NCBI GenBank assembly: GCA_028554645.1
Contig: JAQOOI010000021.1
Coordinates: 2,046,001-2,110,000, forward strand
Length of the DNA stretch: 64,000 bases
Source of the DNA: Omphalotus guepiniiformis
Taxonomy: Eukaryota; Basidiomycota; Agaricomycetes; Agaricales; Omphalotaceae
Reading direction: 5' to 3'
This document shows positions 53,341 to 64,000 of the stretch, piece after piece. The stretch's first letter is position 1. The number at the start of each line of letters is the position of its first letter. The translations under genes were made by a program, and so were the position numbers. The notes under the pieces were generated by a model, which did not search any database, had not been told where the DNA came from, and worked only from the letters and a program-made list of their open reading frames with translations.

Positions 53341-55198
53341 ATGTCGTCCATCTTCACTCACCCTGCCTTTCAAGGGCTCCAACAACTCAGTACTATCTAT
53401 GGCAAGGAGAGTGTCACCTTCGCTGAAGAGGTCATTGGAGATCTTGAGGGAGAGCAGCAGACCTTGCTTGCAGGTTCTGAACCTGGGCTCAAAAATGCAG
53501 ATGTGCGAGCGTCAAACACTGAGGCTGAAGATCACGATAACGAAGAGCACAATGAGGATGAAGATAAGGGTGACGGGAGTAAGAATATGAATGCAGGTGT
53601 ACAAACTAGTGAGAAGCTGTCTGAGAAGGGCCATGACACTGATGGTGATACAAAGATGAATGGTATTAATGATTCCAAGCTTGGCTCAGTTATCAAGAGT
53701 GCTTCGAAAGGGGTAAACGAGGCAACTGCTGCTGATTACAAAAGGTATATGTCCGTGATCAATATCATTCAATGTTTCTGACAATTGATGAATGTGTAGA
53801 CTTGCGGCCAAATGTGAAGCCTTTCTCGTCAACATGAAGCTTGTTGTAGCAGGCTCATCCTTCTGTGAGACTCCCCATGAAGATGCTGCTGAAATGATTG
53901 TCACATGGATTATGGACTCGTTCGTGTTATTCTTGGCACCAGTAGCTTTCAACTGATTTTCAGCTATACAGATGTGACTCAATGAACTGCGATCGGTCCG
54001 AAAGGCCACCCGAACAAGTATGCAGTAGCTATACTCATGCTCAGAAGATGCGAGCTGCAGTCACATTCATGTTCGGTCGAGAGTATGGTCTGGTAAATGT
54101 GCCTTGGCATCGTAGCAAGGTTACTGGGACAGATGGTGGGAAATCCATCTGTGTCAATGACTGTCTCGCAGTATTAAGAAGGCGAAAGGTAAGGTTCTGT
54201 GCTTTAGTGCAGCAAGTTCAATTATTGAGTGTAGACTATCATCAGGTCCAGCAAGGTGAAGAAGCAACAAGTGCTCGTGCAATCACATCGGTTTGTAGTG
54301 GCCCTCGAAATCAAATGTGTGGTGCTAAAAGAAGATATTTGGGTTACAGGATGTTCTTCAGAAAATGTATGACTTCAACGTCGAAGATGAACAATGGAAT
54401 ATCAAGCCTCTCACACCTGGTTCACACAAGACAGCCTTAAAGGACTGGTGTGGTTCTCGGTTCCGGCGTCTCCTTCATCTCGCATACACTCTTGCATTCA
54501 CATGCCTCTTACGTGTCAACGGAACTGCTTAAAATACAAACACATGAGATTGAGCTCATGCGAGACGATCTAATTAAGGTCACGCTGCCGTTTCAGAAGA
54601 CAAATCAGTTTGGTGGTATGTTGTTAGTTTTCTGAAATGTTCATGTCTTACTCTACCTGCTTCAGACATCAAACCCTTCTACCTGTGTCGCCTACCTGAT
54701 GATATGAGGCACCTCTGCCTAGTCAGAGCTTATGCTTACTGGCTGAGCTCAAATCTGAGGTTGCGGCAAGGATACATCTTTCGTAAAATCAACAAGAACG
54801 ATATGGTCTCTGAAGCCAATGTCCCAATGGTAGGAACTCGTACTACTTGTCTATTGTATACCCATTTGAAATGCTAAAACACTCATTAGACTTCCCAGCA
54901 GTTCCTGAAAGGGTTTCGCAACAACCTCCTTGATGTCGGCATCAATGACTCTGCATATGGCACCCACTCATTTAGGCGAGGAGGGTGCCAGTGGCTGTCA
55001 GTAGACCGCCACTGGCCCTTGAGGAAGATTTGCGGATGGGGTGGGTGGAGTACGGACTTTTTCTACATGACAATTGTGAAGTATCTTATATCTTGGAACG
55101 ATGACGCCCGCTGCCTGCGAGAGGATGTTTTAAATATGGATTCTGACTCAAAGTTGTTGTGCTCAAAGTGCGGAAGATTGTGCCCATGCGGATCTTGA
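53341..55198 (+). pseudogene. Crypton-like tyrosine recombinase gene, frameshifted
   Basis: A DNA breaking-rejoining enzyme of the type found in fungal Cryptons. The start is MSSIFTHPAFQGLQQLSTIY, followed by an acidic low-complexity part. Spliced exons then encode a core-binding region and a catalytic domain with KIQTHEIELMRDDLIKVTLP, the box II H-x-x-R in YGTHSFRRGGCQWL, KICGWGGWS and the likely nucleophile Tyr in TIVKYLISWND. A single-base frame change near 54523 (between LRVN and ELLKIQ) breaks the frame. A Cys-rich tail (CSKCGRLCPCGS) ends it. It is tail to tail with the SAP-domain gene. Confidence 0.72.
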
Positions 55199-55341
55199 TT
55201 TAGGGCCCTTAGTTTGTGAGCTATATAGAACATAAATGTCATTAGATTTGATGTATTGAACTAATAGGACTATAACTATGAATGAAACAAATTAAACTAG
55301 ATTATATGTTAGAAACAAATAGACTAGAATGCCACATGTAA

Positions 55342-57188
55342 TTATACTGCAGGTGTGGTTGAGTGTCCATGCCTCACATGATAACACTTTGCAATGGCAG
55401 ACGCACTGACCAATGCTTGACCTTGGTGACTGTAATCCTCCATAAACCGACCACTTGCGTATGCGGCAGCCTTGGCCTCACTGTTCACTACCTTGTGCTT
55501 CTCCCGCATAGTTGTAATGATCTTCAAATAGCCCATTCTTTTTCCATTCTCTGAAAACTCTATCCAAAACGTCGCTGGAGAGGCAAGATAGCACTCGGCC
55601 AAAAACTAATCACTTGCTCAGCACGACAACTGCACAGACAGATATCAGACTGGACCTTCCAGTTGTTCCAACTCTTCTTCAAGTGTGTCCACTGCTCATC
55701 ACCCCCATATGCATAGATATCTCTCCAGTACTTCAGAGCAATTGTCTCACCTTTGATGGTCACGACAGAGTCACTCGCGCTCCAATCAATGTGAGCATCA
55801 TCTCACGTAGCTGCAAGCCTCGCAATATCTTCCGTGAAGAACAGATGGAGTGGGTCTGGAACATCAGAAGAGTCAAAGTACAACTCGTGACCGTTTGCAA
55901 GGCAGAGGAATTTCTGGCTCGAACAACAAGGCCCTGTTAAGGAAGGCGAAAGGCTGGGAGAGGGAGCACTAGCCACTGGTGCTGGTGCTAACAATGTCAT
56001 CGGCCCAGTTGATGGTTCACTCAATACGGCTGCTGACAATGTTGTCAGCCCAGTCATCAGTTCACTCAATGCGGGAGCTGCTGATGTTGCCAGCCCAGTC
56101 AGCGGTTCTCTCAATACCTCTCCTATGAGGGCCCCAGCTGATCTGCTGGCACTCAGCCAGGCTGTCAGTGTGTTGACCTTCACGTCGAGATTGCTTAGCT
56201 GAACCTTAATGTCGATGTCCTTCTTCTGAGTTCACAAAATCTATAGTAGCTACAATACACATGCCAAGTCAACACATCCACACACCATGGGATTGGCTGA
56301 GGCTGTAGCCTCCAATTCTGAGGTTGTGGACAGTCTCACAGGATGGAGCTTTGCGTGTCGAACAGCCTATATGCACATGTAAATAGTGTGTAGTACATTT
56401 GTATCACTGGTCCTCACCCAAGCATGTAAATCATCAATCTCTTTCTCCATTTGGTTGTCCTTCGACTGTCTGAGAAGACTACCATTCGCAGCCTTGATCG
56501 ACACATCCGGTATAAGCTCCCGATGTCGTTGAAGAGACAGCTTCTTCTTTGGCAAAGTTGCTGCTGCCGCTGCTATAGTTCCCAGCAAGTCTTGAGAGCC
56601 CTTGTGTGCCCGCCGTGTGGTGGTCTTGATGCTATCAAAAAAGAGAAAGGTCACATATGCGCATTAGCACTTATGTTTGAGAGCAAGCAAGTGAGACAAG
56701 GACAAGAACAAGTAAGAACAAGTAAGTAACTCACCTGCTCCACTGCACTGGGTCCTTGCTGTAACTCTCCAGCTGTTCCAGCAAAGTCGCCTTCTTTCTG
56801 GAGATGGGAAGCCTATAATTTCCGCAGAGTTCCCTCAGTTTGCTACACTTCATCCGCAGAGTTCCCTCAGTTCGCTACACTTCATCCGCTTGCTATAAAC
56901 CAGGAGAGTTTGACTGCATCAGAGACTGCTAACACATACACAGCCACATGCGGCAACTCACAGCTTCAGTTTTAGGATCCCGCCTTCGCCATCAGGGAAC
57001 TGGTAGTCTTCATCCTTCTCGCTTGGAGGGATCACCAGAAAACTGGCCATGTCGAGCTTCAAAGAACACAGTTGCAGCGCACCAAACTCATACAGGAGCA
57101 GAAGCAAGATTCCAAGGGCAGCAGCGAGCGCTAGAAACGGCAACGACAACAACGGCAACAATGTTGTAGCTGAGGCTAGTGACAACAA
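55342..57188 (-). pseudogene. SAP-domain protein gene beside the recombinase, decayed
   Basis: A multi-exon minus-strand gene. From the 5' end: a segment ending ASFLVIPPSEKDEDYQFPDG; a SAP-like DNA-binding motif (KCSKLRELCGNYRLPISRKK, then ATLLEQLESY); a Lys/Arg-rich stretch; an Ala/Ser/Pro-rich part; LCLANGHELYFDSSDVPDPL; then IALKYWRDIYAYGGDEQWTH and a C-terminal FLAECYLASPATFWIEFSEN. An in-frame TGA replaces a likely Trp codon at about 55806, so the gene is broken. SAP motifs bind AT-rich DNA; I infer a partner of the recombinase. The exact 5' end is uncertain. Confidence 0.55.
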
Positions 57189-57289
57189 TCAGTGAAGACT
57201 TGTTGGAGTGAGTGTGGTGAGGGAGGTGGTGCCAGCAGTGTTGAAAGGGTGAGCCAGCAGTGTGAGTCCATAATGACACGAGGCCGTTA

Positions 57290-58056
57290 CAATTGATTGA
57301 GCAAGCCTATGACCCAGGTGTTTCAGCGAGCGAGAGGAAATGAGAGAGAAAAAGAGGAATGGAGAGGGCACGGGAGGGAAGGACGAAAAGGGAAGCGAGC
57401 CACGGCGACGACAGCGATAACAGGGTGAAGCCGGCTGATCAGACAGATTTGGCAAGAGGTGGCTTATGCAAGCTGCCCACGAGACTGGAAGACAATCCGG
57501 CCCTGCGAAAAGACAGCTCGGTTAGTGTCACAGGGCTTGGCGACAGTTTCGTGGTGATCAGGTGTGACGGCTGTGTCTAAACTCAGAGAGAAGTAGATAT
57601 CAAATAAAAACAAGAGAATGTGTTGAGAAAAGTGAATGAGACATGCATGCATGCACACTGCCCCAAACTCTTTCAAAATCTTTCTTTTCTGTGCAAAAGA
57701 AAATGAATCAAAGAAAATTCTATTTTAATAAATGGGTTATTCCAGTAGTCTGTGTATAAATACTTCTCTCTGAGTTTAGACACAGCCATCACACCTGATT
57801 GCCACAAAACTATTACCAAGCCCTGTGACACTAGGTGAGCTGTCTTTTTGCAGGGCCAGATTGTCTTCTGGTCTTGAGGATAGCATGCATAAGCCACCTC
57901 TTGCCAAATCTGTCTGATCAGCTGGCTTCACTCCATTATTGCTGTTGTCGCTGTGGCTCACTTCCCTTTTCATCCTTCTCTCCTGTGCCCTCTCCATTGC
58001 TCTTTCTCTCTCATTTCTCTTGCTCGCTGAAGCACCTGGGTTGTAGGCATGTGTGA
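57290..58056. repeat. Imperfect inverted repeat, about 300-bp arms (57290-57590 / 57755-58056)
   Basis: The left arm is the reverse complement of the right arm with many transitions. The left arm keeps CpG (agcgagccacggcgacgac) where the right arm reads the TpG/CpA equivalents, so decay was one-sided. Open frames in both arms (about 73 codons, sharing KPADQTDLARGGLC and GCV ends) are counterparts of each other. It may be a foldback element or the terminal repeats of a small transposon. Confidence 0.65.
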
Positions 58057-58745
58057 CACCAAGCTTATGACTAAACACAGCAACACACAAGAACTTCAGA
58101 TAAAGTCAGACCAGAGAGACCAGTGCAAAGACAATGGTGATTTTTGGGTAGACTGACTAGATATGTACAAGTGGTGAGCTACTTTTATATCTAAGTTTGC
58201 TAGAATATAGGAGACCAGGTAGTGAATTACTTTGGATAGATAAGGAATGAGAATGAATAGGAAAATTGCACTCAATAGAGTACATGAGGATAAGTATTGA
58301 GTGAAATTGGAGAAGTGGAGTAGAAATGGTAAACAGAGTGAAGAGGGTAACAGACAGAGACAAGACAGTGAGATTCCGGCCAAAAGGTCAGCCAATGTTA
58401 CATACATCCTCCAGTGTCTGTCGAGGAAGGCACTCAAATCTTAGAATCATTGATAAATTCATCTTCGTTGATGTCAAAATCATCAGGAGAAGTAGTAGTG
58501 GAGGATTGAGCCTGAGAGCTGGCACTGGGTGTAGTGGAGATAGATAGAATAGAAGTCAAAGTGGAATCAGAATGAATAGTAGATCCCATAAGTAACTTCT
58601 GTTTTTTGAATGTAGGCAAAGTATTCAATGAAGTATTCACCAGTAGCTCGCCAGCCCAACAACATGCAGTCATGGTTTTGTTTCTCTCCCTTCTCACATC
58701 ATTTTGACCTCACTGATCAACCAAGTACTTAATGATAATTTGAGC

Positions 58746-59156
58746 TCAGTGTTTGTCATTAACAAGATCCAGAGTATCTTGTTCAGCTATATACCTACAA
58801 ATTTGAGCATCTAGTTTCCAAGGACCAAAGATGTCATTGGTGGTTGGGATAGAATCAGGTACAATGTCTTTAGCCTGAGTGGAGTCGTAATAAGGAATGA
58901 AATTAAGGTGTTTAGTAGCTGCTAGCACAGCAGTGACATCACAGTAACCAGCAGGCATAATGGAATCCTCGCCAGTATGGTTACAAAGACTGTGACGTCC
59001 ATCCTGCACACCTGCGGCAAAAATCAGAATCCTGTTGAATTGACCACAATGAATAATGGTGGACTTGTTGGTTATGGGTTTCTGGAATTGAGCTAAATGA
59101 GGGTTGATTAGCTTGATAGTGACTAACTGAGAAGTGGCAGAGGAAGAAGACGACAT
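58746..59156 (-). CDS. Unrecognised protein, possibly part of an old element
   Basis: 137 codons, starting MSSSSSATSQLVTIKLINPH. It includes LAQFQKPITNKSTIIHCGQF and DIFGPWKLDAQICRYIAEQD. I recognise no domain. A Ser/Thr/Asp-rich frame at 58434-58697 on the same strand (ends DDFDINEDEFINDSKI) could be a following exon, but I see no convincing splice pair. Its place upstream of decayed Gypsy pol sequence suggests it might be gag-like or unrelated; I cannot tell. Confidence 0.35.
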   Translation of the reverse strand: MSSSSSATSQLVTIKLINPHLAQFQKPITNKSTIIHCGQFNRILIFAAGVQDGRHSLCNHTGEDSIMPAGYCDVTAVLAATKHLNFIPYYDSTQAKDIVPDSIPTTNDIFGPWKLDAQICRYIAEQDTLDLVNDKH

Positions 59157-59399
59157 GACAAAAGAAAGTTGCAAGTGTGGGGAAGTTGGATGATAATCTT
59201 ACGCAATATGATCTTCTTTGTTTATATTCTTCCAGCCTATATTCTCTTCTATCCCTATTGCTCCACAACCTATGTTCTGCTCTCCAGAATATACCTGACC
59301 TAAATACACTTGAGGATCATCTGAAGGTGGAATACCAAGTCCTATGCCCAACTGTGAGACACCACTGACTCCTAGGGCCTCAAGATAGTCTGATAAAGG

Positions 59400-62326
59400 G
59401 GTTAGATTAGATAACTCATAATAAATGAGCCAAGTTATATCTCCTGTGGACCATTTAACTTTGAAAACAGTGTCTATTCCAGAGCCCTTATGACTGAGTA
59501 TACAATTAATTGCCCGTTTCCCAGATTCATCATTGAAATCACCAATTTGATTTTCAAGTCAACTGGGGAATAGTCGATCATTGTTAGGTACATGAGCTCA
59601 GATCAGAGATGAATGAAATACATTGTGGACTTCTCGTCATATAAGGTGATTCAGTAATTGAATGAGATAAGAATTGACCTCAAGGCCCTATAAATTTCAG
59701 TACAAATTTTCCTACTAGTCCTTTGAGAAATCTTATGTTCTTGGTTGATAAATAAATCAAATTGTCTTTCTCAAATTGAACCTCTCAGTGTTTATAATTT
59801 GAATTTCTTGTTTGCTTGATGTGGACAGCAATGACACTGTCATGTGCCTCAAGAACTGCCTGACGGATTTTTTGAGCGAAAACGTGTACACCCGGGTGTT
59901 CAGAGTCAGTCAGAGAGTTCCAAATAAAGAGATGTGGCATGCAGCCCAATGTTGCATCAAAAAGCCTTTCAGTACTGAAATCTATCAGATTGAAGTGAAT
60001 ATTGGATGTTTAAACATTGGGAACTGAACATAAAGGACTAGAGCCACCCCAGACTGCTAGTTAAGACATGAAACATACTTGTATTCACAATGCCTAAGTG
60101 TAGCAATTGCTACAGTACTGAATCTGGTGCTAAGCAACTGTGACCAATGGGTTATATAAAGAGATACTAGTTATGCCTCTCCAGATGTGTTGGAATTCCA
60201 ATGTTCCATACCAGATTGAGTTGGTCAGACCCACCACTAATAACTAGAGACTCTACCAAGTATTGTTGACTGTAATCCAAGGGGTTGATGGATTTTCACT
60301 TCAATTAAACAACTATCTAAGTCCTCTGGACTGACTAAAAGTTCCAGCTGGTCTTGCTAACTAAGTTGGCACTATAAGATTGAATGCTGAGAATATGGGC
60401 AATCTTGAAGATTGTATTACCAGAGAAATATGGTACATTGAGTACTATGTGAACCTAATGTCACTAAGATGAAATGCCCATCTGTGTAATAAAAGAAGTA
60501 GATTCAAAGTTACATCTGCACAAATGAGTTGGATACTCAATACTCATGAGGAAAGGAGTTGGATACTGAAAATGAGTATCTCTCTGAAAATGAGTATCTC
60601 TCTGAAATTCAGTAACCCTCTGAACTTGATGAAAGATAAAGGTACTCTAATTGGAGGTCTTAGACGGAACTATGGGATAGAATACTGCCCTAGGAGAAGC
60701 TGAGAGCTATCTTAAACAAGAAATATAACCTGAATACAAATCTGACCAAAAAGAGATGTATAGGGGTAAAACTTGAAATAAACAGTTACTGTACCTTACT
60801 GTGGCTGAAATAAATAATGAAGCATGGTCTAGATAAGCTCTAGAGCTTCTACACAACTCCTAATGCTGCCCTAGTAGAGGAGAATGTGCCAATTTTGGAG
60901 AAACTTATAGGGGACCAGATTTGCAATGCACTGAGGAGAATATCAACTGTCATGATACTGGTTGCTATTTACATGTTCTAGACCTTTATTTAGATACCCT
61001 GGGTACACCCTAACACCCCTAGAACATGGACAAAGCAATATATTTCTGTTTTAATACCAATCTATACCCAAAGTTCCTATATTTTGACTATCTAACTGGA
61101 AAATTATCTAGAAAACTATCTAAAAAGAATTCAATCCCTGCTCAATTGATACTTACTTACTTTTGACTCATTTACTGTTCAGATTACTCTTTTAATTTTG
61201 AGATATATGTTTGATTTTATGATTTAGTATATATATAGCTTACAGAGTATCTATTTAGATTTTCTTAAGCTAGTACTGCCCAAAGCTACAAGCCAAAGCA
61301 GGAAACCCTTCTTAGACAAAATATAGCCTGGTTCTTTAGAGTTCAGTTTGAGAAATATCCAGTTGTGAAAACTTCTGTAAAGTCCCTTATGGCAGATAAA
61401 TTGAAAGAGATACTGAATCTTTGCTGAAACTGCTGTTCTGTCTGTGCTGAATCTGCCTGCTGAAACTGTCTGTGCTGCATCTGAAACTGTTCCCTGCATT
61501 GTCTGACCATTGGATCGAGTTTAACATTGAGATTGATTGTCCTGAAACCCTCCTGAACCCTGAAAACCACCCTTGCCTTCTGTCTGAATTTTGTGTTTTG
61601 AGATACCCTCTGCTATTTTTCATCCAGATTGAGAGAAAGACATCTGTAACCTTGCAGATTCAAAGTTCAATTGTTGTGTCTAACTGTGCGAAATCTCTGA
61701 CAATGCCAGTCACACCTCACCCCATCATTTGAGTTGAGTTAGTTTGTGCTCAATTTGAGTATCTCTCTCATTTATTTCATAGTCACTACATCAAGTTTAG
61801 ACAGAAAGGTGAAGATCCCATACTTTCCAATCGAGCCAGATTAATGGCAAACTCCATTGCTGATAATTTCAATACCCAATCCTTTTGATTGAATCCTATA
61901 TATTGTCTAATCATTTGAATGATTGTTCTGTTAGCTTGTTCAGTTGATCCATCACTTTCAGGGTGGTACACACTCAACATGTTGAGCCGTATACCAATCA
62001 AGAAATTTAAATGTTTCCAGAAGGTGCTTGTGAATAATACATCACAATCAGAGATAATTCTCTTTGGTAGCCCGTGTAATTTGTAGACTTCAGCAAAAAC
62101 TAATTCGGCAACTTGTCATGCCTTATAATTAATACAGCTAGGTAATGAGTATACTATTGAGGTAAACAAATCGATCACCACGATAATTGAGCTATAAGTA
62201 CTGTCTCTATCTTTTAATTTTGGCAGAGGTCCCACAAAATTGATTTCAATTGCTCTTTAAGGGTATGAGGGAACCTTGAGTGAGTGAAGTAGCCCTCCAG
62301 GCTTCTGGTTTGTTGCTTTTTCTCGT
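59400..62326 (-). mobile_element. Decayed Gypsy element, minus strand
   Basis: AT-rich. Two ends of a pol gene can be read on the minus strand: the integrase core at 61786-62320 and a C-terminal segment near 59390-59480 (VKWSTGDITWLIYYEL, then DYLEALGVSG) typical of fungal Gypsy pol. Between them (about 59600-61700) only scattered stops and short frames are seen, possibly an inserted or fully decayed segment. Substitutions look like C-to-T/G-to-A decay. Confidence 0.6.
61786..62320 (-). pseudogene. pol: Integrase fragment of the decayed Gypsy element
   Basis: Minus-strand reading shows INFVGPLPKLKDRDSTYSSI, IVVIDLFTSIVY, LPKRIISDCDVLFTSTFWKH, SVYHPESDGSTEQANRTIIQ and KLSAMEFAINLARLES. The catalytic Asp and Glu positions (SDxD, PESDG) are visible, but stops lie in the frame (TAA, TGA), and changes such as SDRD-type to SDCD fit C-to-T decay. 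It is cut at its upstream end by the B-like LTR at 62327. Confidence 0.75.
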
Positions 62327-62989
62327 TGATGTGCTTGGTATGGAGTATGAATGAGAATAAGTGCAAGCTGACTCAAATGAATCTACCAAGCACTCAAAAC
62401 ACACACACACAACACACAAAGACTATAAGTTTGTGGGGTTTGGGAGACTAACAAACTCTGTGAAGCGAGAAAGGTTTTTGTAAAGGGAGCTCTGAGAACA
62501 GTCAAAACTGCTGCGGCACAGATAAATCTATGCTATTAAAACACACACATTAAAACACAAACTAACGCTTAACTTAACAAATCACCACAACCAGTGACTA
62601 CAAACAATACAACAATCAGATGATTGTTGAGAGATGTTGGACGACCTCTCACTTAGTAGAGTTGTTTATAGGAGAGTTTCAGAACTGCCAAGCGACAAGT
62701 TTAATGAGTAACCAGACGGTCTACTCTTATTCACGCTACACACACAAGCTCTGCGGTACCAGATGATCCTGCTTGTATACACTTAGACACACTGACTTGG
62801 AAACGGACACGACAGTTCACACTTTAATACACACAGTCTTTTAAACTTTTTACACACTCAGAGGGACTTAAGCTTTTCCACACACAAATGCTATTAGCTC
62901 TATGGGGGGGCTTGGGAACCTGTCCTTTCTTGCCCAGTTTCTATTCTTTATATACGATATTTCTATTTACATAGTACAAACAGATGTCG
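62327..62989 (-). repeat. Old, partial B-like LTR
   Basis: It matches 50401 to about 51040 of the B LTR with many CpG-to-TpG/CpA changes. The inner end (TGATGTGCTTGG) is sharp; similarity stops near ATGTCG at 62989, so the outer half is missing. This is a sign of an older wave of the B family. Confidence 0.75.
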
Positions 62990-64000
62990 TTGATGCGCCG
63001 ATTTTCGGCATCTGCATTAAAAGCCAGGTGATTAATCATTTTAGGCATTTGCAGTGAGGTATTAGAGGGTTGAAAGGTGCCCGCCTTGTCAATCAAAATG
63101 TGTTGTGATTTGAGTAATAAAGCATGTTCTATTACCTACGGTACAACATGTGTATCAAGGTTCTAGGCTAGTCAGTACAGTTGTGATGTAGAGAATTGTT
63201 CAATAGCCATCCACTGTTGAATCAGACTCACCCAATCTCGTAACGAGAACTCTGACATCACAACGTCAATTGCATCATATAACTATTAGGGGAACATCTT
63301 CCTCCGGTCAATAAAGAATAAAAACCCGGCGGAAACTAAAAATGGATGGGACGCGAAATAGAGTCGAAATAATGGATCTAGAATAGTTTTGGGGTATTTA
63401 CTCCTTAATTAATCGCCAGGAACAAAAGTTGATCGAGGAAATTTGCTTCGATTAATTGTCCGGTGAAAATTGCTTGACAAGAAACCGGTTAGGAGGTGTA
63501 AAAACTCGATCAGTAAAATTTCTCGGAATACTACTGAATTGAAGGAGTTCCTTTAACGAAACAATGTGATACTTTGAGGGGTATAATTTCTATCAGGTGA
63601 TTAATCCTATGGAACCCGGATGCCCGAGAAATGTCAAGGAAATCCGTAAAAATGAAATAAAGGGGCTGAATAGTGACTATAATAAAAATAATGGAATTAA
63701 AACGCATTTTTGAGGTTTTGCCTCATAAAATAGATCTATACAAGTAATAATGGACATACTTGACACAGATACTTACAACCTACATACACGGATATAGGTA
63801 TATATATAAAACAGGACAGTTTAGCTATAATTTCCGTTTTTATTAATTTTGGACTGGCAGTATGTATAAAAGGGCAGTAACCTGGAGAGAGAAAATCCAG
63901 GAGAGTACCATAGAGTCACAGGGTCACTGGGGATCGTCTTTATAACGTGAATCGTGCCTGTGAAGGGAAATCCTACCAAAAACATAAAGTTGCCCTGGTC
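62990..64000. other. AT-rich stretch, nothing recognised
   Basis: No long open frame, repeat or RNA gene that I can support. Many stops in all frames. Confidence 0.5.

Noticed and set aside
59812..60027. 71-codon plus-strand frame in the AT-rich right flank
   Set aside because: No domain, neighbours or splice signals; it lies inside decayed Gypsy DNA.

Overview
The window is a nest of transposable elements from a filamentous basidiomycete, probably an agaricomycete. The evidence is short GT-AG introns, Ty3/Gypsy elements with fungal-type pol, a KDZ DNA transposon carrying a TET/JBP dioxygenase (a combination known from mushroom-forming fungi), and Crypton-like tyrosine recombinase remains. 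I see no ordinary housekeeping gene.

Layout, oldest to youngest. The right flank (51640-64000) is old and AT-rich: RING-like, tyrosine recombinase and SAP-domain pseudogenes, an inverted repeat, a decayed Gypsy integrase and a worn LTR. Gypsy element B (minus strand, 5' LTR 50401-51639, remnant of the 3' LTR 2871-3431) lies against it. B was hit twice by Gypsy family A. A1 (plus strand, only its right end, 1-2870) sits in the 3' LTR of B. A2 (minus strand, 9661-44741, 4-bp duplication CCGC) sits in the pol of B. A2 was then hit by a complete Gypsy chromovirus C (plus strand, 13943-22314, duplication ACCCC) and by an 11.6-kb KDZ transposon (30802-42395, 8-bp duplication AGCAGTCA, 350-bp terminal inverted repeats). 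Removing the nested insertions makes gag and pol of A2 and pol of B contiguous again, which supports these boundaries.

The main result is that all three Gypsy families share an unusual architecture. Between the end of pol and the 3' LTR each carries one (C) or two (A, B) intron-containing genes on the opposite strand, convergent with pol across a spacer of about 200 bp. Each has its own TATA box, preceded by a perfect hairpin with a C-rich loop. One gene per family (here called X1, or X in C) encodes a Zn(II)2Cys6-like cysteine cluster; the second (X2) is acidic with a probable coiled-coil end. Each family is also packed, in LTRs and genes alike, with its own palindromic tetramer: CTAG in A, CGCG in B, CCGG in C. 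I infer that X proteins may recognise their own element's motif, much as plant VANDAL anti-silencing proteins do; the sequence alone does not prove this.

The KDZ element carries a spliced transposase, a TET/JBP 2-oxoglutarate/Fe(II) dioxygenase, an HMG-box-like protein, a small basic protein and one unrecognised protein. Its model is intact as far as I can read it.
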